From Membranipora membranacea (taxonomy: Eukaryota; Bryozoa; Gymnolaemata; Cheilostomatida; Membraniporidae), in assembly GCA_914767715.1 (NCBI GenBank), contig OU612074.1, forward strand, positions 1,937,501-2,001,500: DNA of 64,000 nt. Reading direction: 5' to 3'. Of the stretch, positions 23,985-37,421 are shown piece after piece. The position numbers and the translations under genes were made by a program. Numbering within the stretch: the stretch's first letter is position 1; each line of letters begins with the position of its first letter. The notes under the pieces were generated by a model. It saw only the letters and a program-made list of their open reading frames with translations. It did no database searches and was not told the origin of the DNA.

Positions 23985-24720
23985 GATGGTATATAAGTTC
24001 GGTTCCACCACTTGATGAGAGAGGTCCCCCTTATGTTTTTCTTGGCAATGAAGGGTTCCCACTCAAGCCATGGTTCATGAGGCTATTTCCTGGTAGCAAT
24101 CTCTAGATAAGAAACTCTGGGAACTCTAGATAAGCAAATACTTAACTACAGACTGAGCAGTGCTAGAAGAGTAATTGAGAATACATTTGGTAAGACAAAG
24201 TTGACACTGCTTTGTGTGAAATCATAACAAGGCTAACATTTCCCCATCAAAACTCCATTATTCATTATTATCATCACCAGCTCCCCCCCCCAAACTCTCA
24301 TTAGAGGTGTTATGCCATAGCTTTGATTAAATAATAACTTTATTTTGCTCACTCATAACTTATCCCTGTTTCTGATACCCCTGGCGTTGAATGAGCTAAG
24401 TTGTTTTCAGTCGTCTGTCCACAAACACCAGATTTGAAGGATCAGATTCCTGATGTACATACATTTGTGTACTTTACTGTTTAACAGTGGGAGATGATAA
24501 TACATCACTTATGCTATTTTCAGGGATACTGACAGCTAGATGGCAGGTACTCACTACAGACATGACAGTGCACAATATTCCATGAATAAGAATGATCGTA
24601 AAAGCTACTTGTGTGCTCCACAATATCCTACAGGAGCAGATTATCGCCTGTCATATACCAGAAGGCTTTGTTGACCATGAGAATGTTGGGGCTAGAGGTC
24701 CGCTGCAGTAAGTGATTAGG
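23985..24720 (+). pseudogene. PIF/Harbinger transposase (HARBI1-like) C-terminus, spliced
   Basis: The first part reads PPYVFLGNEGFPLKPWFMRLFPGSNL, matching the conserved Harbinger DDE region where the usual motif is GDEAFPL. The catalytic Asp is replaced by Asn here. After stops and a frame change it continues NYRLSSARRVIENTFG to a donor GTAAGA at 24190. A 334-base intron ends CAG at 24523, after which the frame resumes GILTARWQVLTT and, further on, KATCVLHNILQEQI. The intron position joins the family motif ENxFGILxxRW exactly. Stops, the frame change and loss of the acidic residue indicate a remnant, not a domesticated gene. Confidence 0.75.
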
Positions 24721-24989
24721 GTAGGGAGTTAATGAATGGAATTTTAATAAGAGCTAAGAAAGTGAGGGACAGGTTTTGTAGATTTTTTAAGCAGCACTGC
24801 CGGCTCAGTCTCTTTGCGAGAGAGTAGAGTAACCTGGACGGGCCATAGAAGACCAGCCACTGATTACTATTAGATTATTATTATTGTTATTATTATTAAA
24901 GGAGCAGGCTTTGAAAGTCTATTGTTATAATAAAAGGCTTTAATTTTTATGGACTCCCAAACTATACACAAAATACACAGACTTTTATT

Positions 24990-26000
24990 CAGCCGATACC
25001 CAAAAATTTCAGTGAGTTGACAGCATTACCTTCCATAAAAAACATTATGATTTTGACATAAAAAACCTAGTCAAACATATTTATACTCAGTTTTAAGTCA
25101 GTTTTTTAAGATGAGTATAGAAAGTATGCGAAAACGAGCGTGTATAATTCTTCCACTTTTTTTCTCTTGAGACCAACACACTCGATAGAAGTCTAGGGTG
25201 CTTTAAAGAACCTAATATATATTATATATATATATATATATATAGGGCAATGTAGCCATCGCAGTCATAACTAAGAATACCAGTGTATCATGCATAGGTA
25301 CAACAACTGCCACAATAAAATGGCAGCTGGATTTAAATTCTGTCTGCAAGTTTATTTCCCAAAAATGTAATACATCTATCAATATATCTTTATAATTCAT
25401 AAGTATTTTTAAAGGCTCGCAAATGGATGAACTATTTGTCTATTCTGCTTTTAAATTACTATCATCATCTTGGGAGCGAAGAGTTATCAGTTTGAAAAAA
25501 TGCTAAAAGAAATAAATAATGATTAAAGCCTTTTTGTGCCTTTTTCACCTTGTCTCAGCTTTTCGACAAATATATTTAGAAATTTTCAACAAGCTGAAAG
25601 CAGCTTTTGTTTAGCTTTCTTGTAACCCAGCGATGCTTAGCTGCAGCCTCCATTGTTGAGGTAACCAGTTCTTCTTTGAGTTCCAAGCCTGCTTCCTTGC
25701 CTTGCCTTCACTAGATTCACTTTTATGCTCATGATAATAATCATCGGTAAACAATTATTAGCAAGCATGGTTTTATCATTCTTTTTTCAGATGAGCTTTT
25801 TAATCGTCTGCTGCTTTACTCTTTCTCAGAAACGGTGGGTGTAAAAACATGATATCAGTGACACAACATAGAAGAAAAGAGAGTTGGTCTAATTACCAGA
25901 ATTCAGTATCCAACACCACACCGACTATTATTCTGCCGAGACCCCACAAACTCAATGAGTTGATTGCACCGCCTATCTAAGTTTACCATTGTCCAGCAAT
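24990..26000. repeat. Diverged solitary LINE 5' monomer
   Basis: Matches the monomers at 19.1-20.9 kb in several blocks: TTCAGTGAGTTGACAGCATT, the CTAGTCAAACATATTTATACTCAG block, a CAGCCTCCATTGTTGAGGTA block and the ACACCGACTATTATTCTGCC block near 25920. A (TA)n tract interrupts it near 25215-25244. Confidence 0.5.
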
Positions 26001-26282
26001 CGCCTCAAGCACCTAATCAGACAGCTGCCAATTCGATAAGGTGACAGTCGTTTTCTTCTCTCAACAATAACAGCAAACTGAGTTTTTCGCTAGCGTAAAA
26101 GAGACTATGTCGCGCTCAGAGATTTGTTGTTCCCAGCAAGATAATAAATTGTTAGCAGTTCATAACCTTGTTGCAATTTTCATTTTTTAGAAGTTAGACA
26201 GTTCGGTATCATCTACATGGGCGTGTATCTGGTAGGATGGGACGGAAGATGATAGATTCTACTTGAGGTCTCTATATTATTA

Positions 26283-26450
26283 CTAAGAGTATTATGAGCG
26301 TTGGAGGTCTCGGGTTCGAATCCCGCTGCAGTCTACTGGGCTACTGGGCGCAATTGACGCCCCAGGTGCGCTCCGACCTGCCTGTAAACTGAGAGCAACT
26401 TGGCGCCGTATATGGCGGCCGCGCCCTTAAGGCAATGTATTTCTCAATCT
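26283..26450 (+). repeat. 5'-truncated tRNA-derived SINE with conserved core
   Basis: A B box GGGTTCGAATCCC (26312-26324) is followed by a body beginning near 26365 (CCAGGTGCGCTCCGACCTGC, then GAGAGCAACTTGGCGC) that is shared with the minus-strand SINE at 38.43-38.61 kb. The A box half is not recognisable. Confidence 0.65.
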
Positions 26451-26459
26451 TCGTACAGG

Positions 26460-28868
26460 GACCAAAAACTTGCAATTTTAACCCTCATTTTATTTTTAAA
26501 ACAATAAATGACATGAGTTGAGAGTAATGAGCGGCTGCAAGGTCCAGCTTGCTGAACTCATTGTTAACTTCTTCTTGTTACGGTAGCCTCGGAGTGTTTG
26601 GCTGTACTGGTTGTTCTGTCGATTAAATACGAATGAAGATGTCTGAAGACCAAGGAGCTGGAACCAATGAACAGGTGTTACGATTTTGATGCCAGCTACA
26701 GACTGCAATTTTTCACTATTTTTAGTAGACATTTATTATAAATTTATTTTATTGCTTATAAACAAATAACAGTATTATCAGAGGTCGATTTGCAAAAAGG
26801 CAATTTGAAAGCAAGACTGTGATTTATTATCAACGGTTTAGAACCATTAATCAATGAGTGAAGCTTTATGCTTTTTGAAGATAGATCAAAGGAATATCTA
26901 TTATCATTATTAATATATATTTTGATTCTAAGTATAGTATCAGTCATAGGATACACTGTAAGGGAAGAATATGATGAGCAGCATCAGCTTTGTTAATGGC
27001 GTCGTGCAAAATAAAAAGTACAGGCCTGTAGTTCTATGAGAGGCATGGAGGCACTGCCTGCCATTGAAAGCTAAATAAAGTGGCCAACAACAATATAACT
27101 GATAAAAGCGGATGTCATAATAAGCTATAGTAAATGCAATGTTTAAATTCATCATAATTCTCTACTCGTGAATACTTTGTCGATCGAGGTTTCGACCCTG
27201 AGTGCACACTCTTGGGGAACTAACAATGCCCTCAAATCCCCAGTTGCTTTGTATCTTCTCACTGGCTCTTAAGCATTTCTGCATTCCTGCGTCCTCTTTA
27301 AATTCTTCTAAATTGCGGTCTTTGTAGTTGCTGACACTTTGCAGAGTAGCACGTCTGTTTAAGGTAGAGACACAAAGGGTCAGCAAACGTTGACTTTCCA
27401 AGGGCATGCATAAAGGTTCTATCACTGATCCCTGTGATTCTACCTTCAGTAGGGAGGTTTATAGACATTGCAGTAACAGTGATAGCGCACAATATCAAAA
27501 TATCAATATAGCAAGACAGAAAGCTAGTCAGTATGGTTCTATATTAGCTGATTTTACTCAGCTTTTAACACCCGATTTGTGAAATTTATCATGAGACTTC
27601 TCAACAATAACCATCAGATTTAGATAAAATATTGGTGATTTCCTAACAAATAATAAGGCCCATGGAAATTTGCAACACCTTTCAAGTGCAAGTGTAAACA
27701 TTAGTCATTGAATTATCTTTCATGTTTTCTGAAGCTACAGCAATAAACGACATGTGTGATTTAGTCCTGACCATAGTCTAATACACCTACAATTTTGCAG
27801 GTTAACCCAGAAAAAGCCACGACCAGTTACAAGTGATATATGAGGTACTGGTATTTACCCATCCAATGAGAGATGTTGTTGCAAGTCAATCACCTCTTGG
27901 ATTGAAGTCTACTGCCATTACTTACAGGCTTAGTGGAACCCAAGAAAGAGAGCATGGAGGAAGGTTTTGCCTACTGCTTCTCTTGCCAGTTGATTTTGCC
28001 TGTCTCATTACAGTTGGTGTGACTTTTTACAATTTAGCAATGTTTTGCATTACTCAAGTTAGGGACATATAGATCAGAAGAAATTTGGACATTATAAACA
28101 CCGTTAGAAAGCTGTTGAGCTACTGAGGTTAAATTCTCAACAAAAATATTGCATCATTTTATCAAAGAAAGGAGGCTGAAAAGGCTGCTTTTAGCAAAGT
28201 GGATGGCTCAGCCAATTTGTTTGCAAGAAATTTTAAAACAGTTAATATTTATTCTTAGAGATAAAGCTAATCAAAACTTTTGGTATAAAATAATTAGAGC
28301 CTTAAGTGTCTTTAAAGTGGCATACAACCCTGGCACCACTAGTTATGAATCCACTTGCAATTTACTTTCATAGATAGGCAGCATACTCAACAATGAAAAT
28401 CCTTGGTATAAGCTCCGGTTCTGCACCGCAGGGCAGTCAGCAACCCCTAAACCCCTATGGCTTCAAAAAAACTGAATTAAATTGGGAAGCTATGTTTTGT
28501 TTATAATCTCATAGAAAAGCGTAATTTCTTTTTATTGAAGGCAAAAACATTGCTTTTGTAAATGATTTTTCAATAGACATGCCTGTTTATGTATTAGATT
28601 TAAACAAATGAAATATAGCTGCTTTAATTCCAGAAACAAATAGTTTTCTACATCAACACTTTCCAGCAATACATTTATTTTGAGAGTATTAACACTTGGC
28701 CAATCATATTGGGTATGCCTGATACTGAAACAAAATGGTGGAAGAGAGTTTGCTATTAAAACAATTAAAATTTTCTGATTTAATATTTGTTTCTAACATG
28801 CAAGTTTAGAAAGAGTAAATCATTACGCATCAAATATAAAAACATAACTTTTATGGTTGTCTGCCACT
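26460..28868. other. No supported gene
   Basis: Several open frames of 60-90 codons exist on both strands (for example 26496-26732 and 27162-27425 on the minus strand, 27833-28072 on the plus strand). None has a family motif that I recognise or a convincing exon chain. I leave the stretch as unassigned intergenic DNA. Confidence 0.4.
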
Positions 28869-29253
28869 TTAAAGGGCAACCAAGGTTTCGCAGCAATGCA
28901 TTAATGGGTAGCAAATAATGTGCTGGGCAGCATCAGCTTTGTGCATTACGCGATGCAAAACTCAAAGTAGTTGCTGACTCTAAGCTGGGTAACACTTCAG
29001 TTTAGGGGAGGTTCCAAGACTTAGCTGTAATAATTATAGAGCACAGGCTAAATAATAACAGGAACAGGAAACTGCTATGTGGTATTCTCTTTTAGCTGAG
29101 TTTGAGTACCCGATGGGAGAAGTGTTTCACAAGAATTCTGACTGAATAATCATCCGAATTATATTTTGTCTTTTTCCCCATGCAGAAGGTGCAATCTGCT
29201 ATTAATCAATGGCCATCAATGAGAAGTTGTTTGAAACCTTGGTTGCTCTTTAA
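28869..29253. mobile_element. TTAA-type MITE, copy 2
   Basis: The element spans 28873-29249, with perfect TTAA on both sides (28869-28872 and 29250-29253). Termini are AGGGCAACCAAGGTTTC and the complement of AGAGCAACCAAGGTTTC. It is close to copy 1 at 18279-18644. It ends about 0.6 kb upstream of the lipoxygenase start codon. Confidence 0.85.
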
Positions 29254-29795
29254 GTGACTTTCACGCAATGTCATAATAGGCCTGACCTGACCTGGAATAT
29301 GATGCTAAAATGCAAAGTTTTAAGCTTTAACTCGAAACAGGCCAAGGGTGTTGGAGCCAAAGATTTTCCTAGTTCCCTCAAAAGGTGCTCTGACATACAC
29401 ACCAGCATTAAAAGAATTAAAAAGTGACCGAAGCCGACAGGATTCACTGAGGGTTTGGTGATGGTGATAGATTGAGATGCTCATCAACACACAGGGGTGG
29501 CTCAATGCTTCAAGGGCTGGCCATGAGGAGGTTGTGCGAGAGAAGGCCTCAAAACAGCGCATGGTTTCTAGATGAAGACCTGAGAGTTGTGCAGACGTAT
29601 GCACAATTCTTTATGTGGTATGTATATCAACCAACGATACAACTGCTCAATGCCTTTATGCAATGTACTCTTGTCTTGAGGCCGACAGAAACTCCTAGTG
29701 TCACATAAATTTCGTTAGCAACCAACAGCCCTAGCAACCATGGCTGCGGATGAACCCAAGCGTCATATGGTGCCGCCTCCAATCATCTTCATTGG

Positions 29796-29803
29796 TATTT
29801 AAG
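29796..29803 (+). promoter_or_regulatory. Possible TATA-like element of the lipoxygenase gene
   Basis: TATTTAAG lies about 60 bases upstream of the ATG at 29864, in a context otherwise richer in G and C than the surroundings. That spacing would allow a short 5' UTR. This is position-based only. Confidence 0.3.
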
Positions 29804-29863
29804 TGACCCGCACATGGGTGGCGATGCAATCAGAAGACCAAACAAGCAGAAGGAAGATCAAAA

Positions 29864-32800
29864 ATGACTTCAACAAACTCGGTGTTGCAAATGCTGTTTG
29901 CTCGTAACTCATGTCACTCCTTGTTGAAGGTGTTGCTGTTCTCAACCTATTTCTGTACTGTAATTAATGAAGCTGGCGCTGATAGTAATGAGAACCCAAC
30001 TCACAAAGTCTACATAACCACTGGAGACAGAAAATCAAATGGTGCTGCTTGGTCATCGATCAATGTAAGTGTTTCAAGACCGGAGATGGAAATTTTCAAT
30101 TCATTTATCAATTTTTACCTCGTATCTGTACCATCCCATATTTTCTTGTGTAATTTAGGTGTTTTAGAAGTTAAATGGCCATAGTTGAAGGGCAAGTATA
30201 ATTGAGTCATTATTTATCTATAAATGGTTCAGATAAAATAAAGCTCGGAAAATTTTAAAGCAAGTTATCAAAATTGATCGACTTTTGGGAATTAATCATC
30301 AACAAGAATATGATCAGAAAATCTTACTTGTTTATTGTTTTACAAGTCTTATCTATGAATTCATGTTGCACAATGTCATGGATGGCAGGATGGTGCATGG
30401 GGTGACAATTTCCCACACAACTGGAAAAGGATAGGGAAGCATATATCAAGCATTAAGAATATTTAGGAAAACAGATACAACCTCTACTCATAACATACGA
30501 TCCCCAAAAATAAAGATAAAATTATCTTGTGGGAAATTTACAATGATTTAAATTATGATTTCTCGGTTAAAAAACCAGGGTCTAGAAGGGTCATGAGATC
30601 GTGTTGTCTCCCCTGTAACAGATTAACACGAAACTATATCTAATGAGGCTATCTACAGACGATAATGTTTTGAGATAAATTCTGGTGTAATTATAGCAGC
30701 CAGGCTTTGCCATGATCCGGTTTGAGGGTAAAATATTAATTCATAACAAAAGATACCAATTCGTCACAGATTCATAATTCATAATGCGAGATGTGAGATT
30801 TTCAAAGTCACTTTTATATCTCGCATCATTCACAATCTCTCTTTTTTTCTCCTAGTTTGATCTTGTGATTATCGACAGCATAGGGAGAAAAAGCCGAATT
30901 CAGTCCTTAGTAGCTGATCACAGAAGTGTGAGAAAAGGGCAGACTGAACAGTATGACCTAGTATTACATGATGTCGAGTATATCAAATCAATAAAAGTGA
31001 AGAGAACAGATGCCATCGAAAGTCAAGATTGGTAAATGATTAAATTCCTAAATAGCATTATTATTAAACCTGAATTAAAGCATCTCACCCACACTTCTAA
31101 ATTCTAAATTCATCTCAATTTCAGGTTTATAGATTTGGTGAAGGTTGACTACTTAGATGTTGACAATGATGCAGATGACGACTTGATAATATACTCAAGT
31201 TATTTCCCCATACATCGCTGGCTGCATCACACTGATGAAATTACGATAAGCGAGTATGACTCAGTCCTTCCACAAGACGATGAAAATGCTGACGCCCGTG
31301 AAGAAGCTCTGCGACATAAGAGAGAAGTGTACAGATTCAGCGATAAAGTTCATGGTGGGCCTCGATTGGTAAGTTGGGAAAATCCATGTTTGTATAATTT
31401 CTGTTTTTGGAATATTTTGATTCCAAAGTTACCGATTGGCTGTGTCATGACAAATGAGTAATTCTCACAAACAATGTGGTCCAGGATGGCATCAATTTTG
31501 TGAGGATACCCAGCGTTTGCGGCTCAGTAGTAAGCTGATGCATTTGTCTACATTCATATTGTGTCACTGTTTTTTTACTTATGACCCAAGCAATATAGAG
31601 CCCGGCAGCTGGTTCTGCAGTAGTTATGCAATATTTTCACACTGACTAATTTCATAGGAATTCTGGGTAAAGAATTTGTATTGTGTAAGAAATTGAGGTA
31701 TTTCCGTACCAGTCCATATCAGCAATTATCTCTGGCTGGTTTGCTCATACTTCGCATCAAACACTAAATTGAACTGTCAGTTTCTAGATATTACATTAAT
31801 ACAAGTTATTTGTGATGTTGTGATGCCATGGTGACTAATTGTTTGAATGCACTTGGCTCTGATGAGGCGATAAATCATTTATCATGGTGGGGGCATGAGT
31901 CCTGAGGGCTCAGACTAGTCTGTCATCAGCGTTGTAAGTCGACATTGATCATTATGTTTCCCTGGCAATGATGATGAATGATGGGGGGAGTATGATGGGG
32001 GGAAGTATGACATCTGTCAACTCCTGCAATTCATCGTTGGCAACCAGCAGCGAAAGATTAGGAGTTGTTTTCACATGTCAGTGAGGAGGCAATTCTGATG
32101 AAAGGTGATGTTCGAGATCAAGTATGCACCCTCCTTTATTTATAACCATAGACTTAATATACTAGTATATTAAGTCTATGTTTATAACATATTATTTTAC
32201 ATCCAAAGCAAAGAAGTTAATACTTATGTTGAAACATGATGACTCACTGATATTATGTTGTTGATATTGATTCAGGTTGAGATTCTGCCTGAGGATGAGA
32301 AATTTTCTTTGGAATACATTGTGAGTATCATGATCAGAAAGCTGTGAGTCATAGTTCCTTAATTACAAATAAATTTATTGTGTATACGATTCTATTTCAG
32401 TTGAGGCCTAGCCACTGCTTAGGAATTTTCAGCCTCTTTGTAATTAGCAATATTGTTTGATTATTGGTCGATTTCACACTATGCAAGCAGGTTTCATAAA
32501 AATACGCTGAAACTTGTTGTAGGCCTTAGCGCTTGTTATAAGCTTTCTAATGCTAGACTTTCTATATTAAATGAAACATTAGGACAAATTTGTGCAGTGG
32601 TATATGTAAATATAAAAGCTGAACCGTCTCAGAGATATTGGTTGACCATTTTTGTAGAATGATATTTTTACGGAAACATCCCAATTCACCTCAGCAGTAC
32701 GAGCGGCAGCCAATAATACGCCTAACTTTGAGAGCCTCTCTGATGTCGAACGATTATATCGAGGTGATCATTTTCATGTCCCAGAGGTGAGACCACTATT

Positions 32801-35800
32801 CACTCACATATGGTACCACCAACGATTTAGAAGAATATAGTTCTGAATATTTTTGTCCTATAAGACAGTTTTGTCAAAGTCAAATTTTGTTTATTATTAG
32901 TAAAGGGGTTATTTTACTTGCAGCGTGCCATGAAATCAAAAGATCCCTCAGCTTGAAATGTGTTACTATTCATGATATGCTTTTATTGAAATTGGGATGT
33001 AAAATATATTCAATATTTGTCTAATGACCTCTCAGCATATATCTATGATTGTATATTTATACAGAGAATGACAGACTGGGCTGAAGATGCTGAGTTTGGA
33101 CGTCAAAAACTAACAGGGACTAATCCTGGCCTCATCAAACTTTGTACGGAGCTGCCTAGGCTGTGAGTATTAGTTTACACAGTGTTAGAAATGAGTGGCA
33201 GTTTTATACGAGTTCTCCCTAAATATGTCTTTGTGGGAATCCCGTTCTCACAAATAAATATTTAAGGGGAACTCTTAGAACACAGTTCCCACTAAATTGT
33301 GTGCTTAAAATTATACTAAACTATATTTCTGCATAAATGTTATGCTCAACAGCATGGATTTGCATAAATTGACATAGATATTTTTAAAAAACTCCCTGCG
33401 GCTGCATTACGGCCATTTGGCTGCTGTTGACCCAAAGAGTAGTGTTCCCGCAGAGAAAAAAGTCCACTTAGACCACTGAGTTTACATCTAGCATACAATG
33501 CAATACTAGTTATGATATCAATATCAAGACTGCCCTCCACACTCCTGTGTCGATGTAATTAAGTTGGCCGTAGAAGTTTCCTTTATCTAAATGTTAACGG
33601 TGAATAAACGCTGAAATATGGCTGACATCACTCCCACCGAAAAACAATAAGAGAATGGACAAAATCTCCATAACCACAAACATTACTTTACCGTCTTAAA
33701 ATTGAACTTTTCCCACATTCTGCAACGATCAGATTAACTTGTGTGTAGATTTATCCTGATCTTTGGGTAAAGTTGATTGTTCTTTCTATATTTCAAGTAT
33801 GGAGAAAGCTATCGGAGATATCGAGCAGAACCTACCAAATGGTTCAACATTCGCAGATAGTGCGAAGAATAAACGTGTATACATGATTGATTTGAGCTAC
33901 ATGGCAAATGTGGAGACTGATGAGCCAATACCAGGTGCAGTGGGTCTTTTCCATGTAGCAGATAATGGAGATCTGATGCCGATAGCTATCCAGCTTACCC
34001 CTGATGAAGATGCTCCAGTAAGCACTTGTGTTATATCACATATGTATCACGTCCAAACTCTTGATCAGGGGTCTTTCAACTAGAATGAGCGATGCTTTAC
34101 ACATCACTGAAAAGAATCATTCACTTGGTCTTTCAATTAGTCAAAATAGTTATAAAATCGCTCACTCAAAATGTATATAGTTCCATCAATAAGTGAGCCA
34201 TTTCTGAGCGACACATTAGCAAGTATCACTCAATCTTTGGAGTGGGCGATCAAATTGTGATAATGGCTGCTTTTTAATTGAAAGACTCCCCCCTCCCCCC
34301 TGGTGCAATTACAGTTCAAGCACACATATTATTTTGAAAGCTGTATTGATTACTCTGACATCACTCTTTGTTAGGTTTTCACACCCAAAGACAGTCACTA
34401 CACTTGGATGGCTGCTAAGATGTGGTTCAATATCGCTGACGGCTCACATCACCAAGCTGCGGAACATCTAGGTAAGTTAATTTGTTTTTGTGTTATCTTG
34501 TGATGCTCCTTTTAATGTGCTGCTACCAGGATGATCAGAAGGGAAAGACACGTTTGTTCTCCGTCGTATTTTGAAATTTGATGCTTCTCATGTAGTGAGA
34601 CCATCATTTGTGTGATAGGTTTTCGCAACTATTGCCTATTAGCAATGAAGTGAAGGCTTTAAATTCGCTTTACTAAACCTAAATCTTTTTTTCTTTTAAG
34701 GATTAACTCATATGCTCATCGAAACCGTTGGTGTAGCCACCCATCGGCAGCTCTCACAATCGCATCCCGTATTCAGATTTTTAGCACCTCACATCCGCTA
34801 TGTAATGCACATAAATTGGTAAGTTCTTATCCGCACAAGCTTGATTTTGTGTGTGACAATAATTTTATACGTAAACTATGATAAGGAATATAATTAACTA
34901 TGTGTCATTGTAACAGATTATGCTGATAACATCTTTCATGTTTTGATAAAAGGCGGGGCGTGATTAATTTGCTTCGCCCTGGTGGAACGATTGATCAAAC
35001 TATGAGGATGGGACGGAATGGTATGTTCAACATCATCAAGGACCGCTATAGTGAATGGTCACTGCAGAGCGACGGAAACTTCATGAAGAATCTGAAGCAT
35101 AGAGGTGTACAAAATGTCACTAATCTGCCAGGATATCATTACAGAGAAGATGGAAAACTGTTGTGGGTCGCACTACAGAAATATGTGCAGAAATGTATTA
35201 GCAGCTATTATGGTAGGTTGAGATGTAGGATTGCTCCTAGCGATAACTTTGTGATCATAGAATTTAATCACTTCCTTTCGCTGCTACATCCTGATCCTAG
35301 GAAGTTTGCACTGCATTAGAGAGCTTGTGAAATCTTCCTAAAACACACACATTTGGAGTTACACACTCATAAGTCACTAGAAAAACAGCCTTTTATAGAA
35401 GATGATAATACCTGAACACATAAAAGTTGTACCATATTGTACGTCATACATTATGGTTTTTCGGGACTGAAAAGTCGTCATATCTCATATCTTTTCATTT
35501 TAAAGGAGCAAATTTGCAATCTCCCAACTATCTTGCATATAATACTAATTATGATCAGTATGATTTTAGTAGTTACTCCGTGTAACTTGACATTGACATT
35601 GACTTGGTTTTACAATGATATGAATCGTAGTTCGTTGCAGATGCCACTAACTGTTGGTTTGCTTAACAAGCTGTAAGATCTCATCTTGTGTAATTTAAGT
35701 GTCCAGTTATTTATTATTGTCTTTATGCTGAAGGTCAAGGTAACAAAGGCAATGAGAAACTCCTCCAAGACCATGAGCTGCAAGGCTGGATAAATGACCT

Positions 35801-37421
35801 GGTTAGCGATTCTGTTATCAAGGTACGTAGCTTCAGTCGCGGGGATTTTTAGATGTCATGTTGAGATTTGGTGGAGGAATATATTGTTATTTTCTTACAA
35901 CACATTGCTCTGCACATTAAGACGTTAAGGACACAAGGGGGTCAAATATTTCAATGACATGTGGATTGTTTGGCTGGATTCGCATTATGACAATGTAGAA
36001 ATTATAAAGAATACCATTGTGAATGCAATTTGTATGGATTTTCCCCCTCCTTTTTTTGATATCTATTAGTGAAACTTACTACCTTTTCCAAGTTAATTCA
36101 TTTTGAGAATTCCCGATTTCAGGGTATGCCAGTGAAAAATGGGAATGACACATACTCTGTTGAAAAGATAGATGACCTGGTTGAGATTGTGACCACATTT
36201 GTCTTCATATCAACTGTCCAGCATGCAGCTGTGAATTACCAACAGTATGACTCTTATGGCTTTATCCCCAACAATCCACTTGCACTGAGAGGGGACTGGC
36301 CAAGTAGCAAGGTATGGTTATACAATAATTATGTTTTTGTTTCAGATAAATTCTGCAATCACAATAGTTTTCAAAAGCGAAAAGGTGAAGTTTTCCTCCT
36401 GCCAATAATATACTTGTAACATAGCCAAGAAATGCTGAAAGCAAAGGAGAAAAAATATCGGTATTTTGTTTTACAGGCAGAATTGACAGAGAAAGATGTG
36501 GTAAATATGTTACCAAGCAAAGAGCAAACTATTAAAATAATGATCCTAGTAACACAGCTAAGCATTCATGGAACGGAGCGACTTGGTGACTTTGAAGTGC
36601 AGTACGCCTACGACCCTGCAAGTCTGGCTGCAGCCCAAGAGTAAGTTCTCGAATCCTTATTGGGGGTTGATGATCAATTCTTGATTGTTGAATGAAAAGT
36701 GCATAACACTAATTGATACTATTGTTCATACAGTACTTACTGTTCATACTTACTTCTGTACTTATTTTGCTGAATTTCATAAATTGTATGACTGATCAAT
36801 GATGGTAAACAAAGGGAATAACATTTATTGCAATTTATTATTTTACTGTAGATGCCTAGCTATTGAGTTTCATTGAGTTTGTAAATCACTTTCATCAGCG
36901 AGTTCACTGCAGCTCCAACCTTAGATAATATTTTGCTCTAACTAAATGTGTGGCTTGTATGGAATCAGTAAGACATGTAGATTTACTTGATAATGAGGAT
37001 ATGTTTGTTTTGTTCCCATTTCCAAATTGCTAAGAACTTTTTAGTTGATCAGAATCATATTCTTAACCATTGTTATATTCATGAAAGACGATCATTTATC
37101 AGTGCCAAAACTAGAACAACTAGATACCATGGTAGTTTTATACCAACTAGCATTCACTTTTTAAATGAGCCACCATCAGTCACTTAATTTTGCTCCATCC
37201 TTGATGAAGGCAACCAATAAAATTTTATTCTATCTAATTCCACCTGCAAAGGTTCCTGAGGAGCAGAGTAAAGTTTGCAACTGATCATGGTTTTCTTCCC
37301 TTACAGGTTACGTGATGAATTGAGAGACATCGAGTCTAAACTGGCTCAGAAGAACAAGAAACGCAAAGACAAGTATAGATACCTCATGCCAAGATACATG
37401 CCCAACTGTATCAATATATAG
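29864..37421 (+). CDS. PLAT-domain lipoxygenase, 14 exons
   Basis: Lipoxygenases insert O2 into polyunsaturated fatty acids at a non-haem iron. Exons joined in consistent phase: 29864-30064, 30856-31031, 31125-31368, 32276-32320, 32658-32786, 33065-33162, 33798-34017, 34375-34471, 34701-34818, 34953-35212, 35734-35822, 36123-36311, 36477-36640, 37307-37421. They encode 714 residues, about 40-50 more than usual for animal lipoxygenases. A hydrophobic N-terminus (around residues 18-35) precedes a PLAT domain (HKVYITTGD, later [14 protein letters not shown]). The catalytic domain contains [18 protein letters not shown], the iron-ligand helix [16 protein letters not shown] (H-x4-H), [16 protein letters not shown] (His and Asn ligands), GFIPNNP, and a C-terminal Ile (...PNCINI) as fifth ligand. 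All five ligands are present, so activity is likely. The hydrophobic start could be a signal peptide or anchor, which is unusual. Positional and stereo specificity cannot be told. A polyadenylation signal, AATAAA, lies near 37893. Confidence 0.93.
32139..32188. mobile_element. 34-bp perfect hairpin with 8-bp target duplication
   Basis: A perfect palindrome at 32147-32180 (left half CATAGACTTAATATACT) is flanked by perfect direct repeats TTTATAAC at 32139-32146 and 32181-32188. It lies in lipoxygenase intron 3. See the finding on mini-foldback elements. Confidence 0.75.
36960..37240 (+). pseudogene. LINE 3' end inside lipoxygenase intron 13
   Basis: A frame ending ...[21 protein letters not shown] resembles the extreme C-terminus of LINE polyproteins. 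A stop at 37187, a short 3' UTR and AATAAAATTTTATTCTATCT follow. It is a short 5'-truncated insertion in the sense orientation. Confidence 0.55.

Noticed and set aside
23660-24106. A 148-codon intact gene
   Set aside because: The first half is MITE sequence; only the last part is a Harbinger transposase fragment.
29320-29708. Overlapping frames upstream of the lipoxygenase as extra exons
   Set aside because: No PLAT or catalase-like motifs and no compatible splice sites leading into 29864.
34960-35319. A separate 119-codon gene
   Set aside because: It is lipoxygenase exon 10 read through its donor into the intron.
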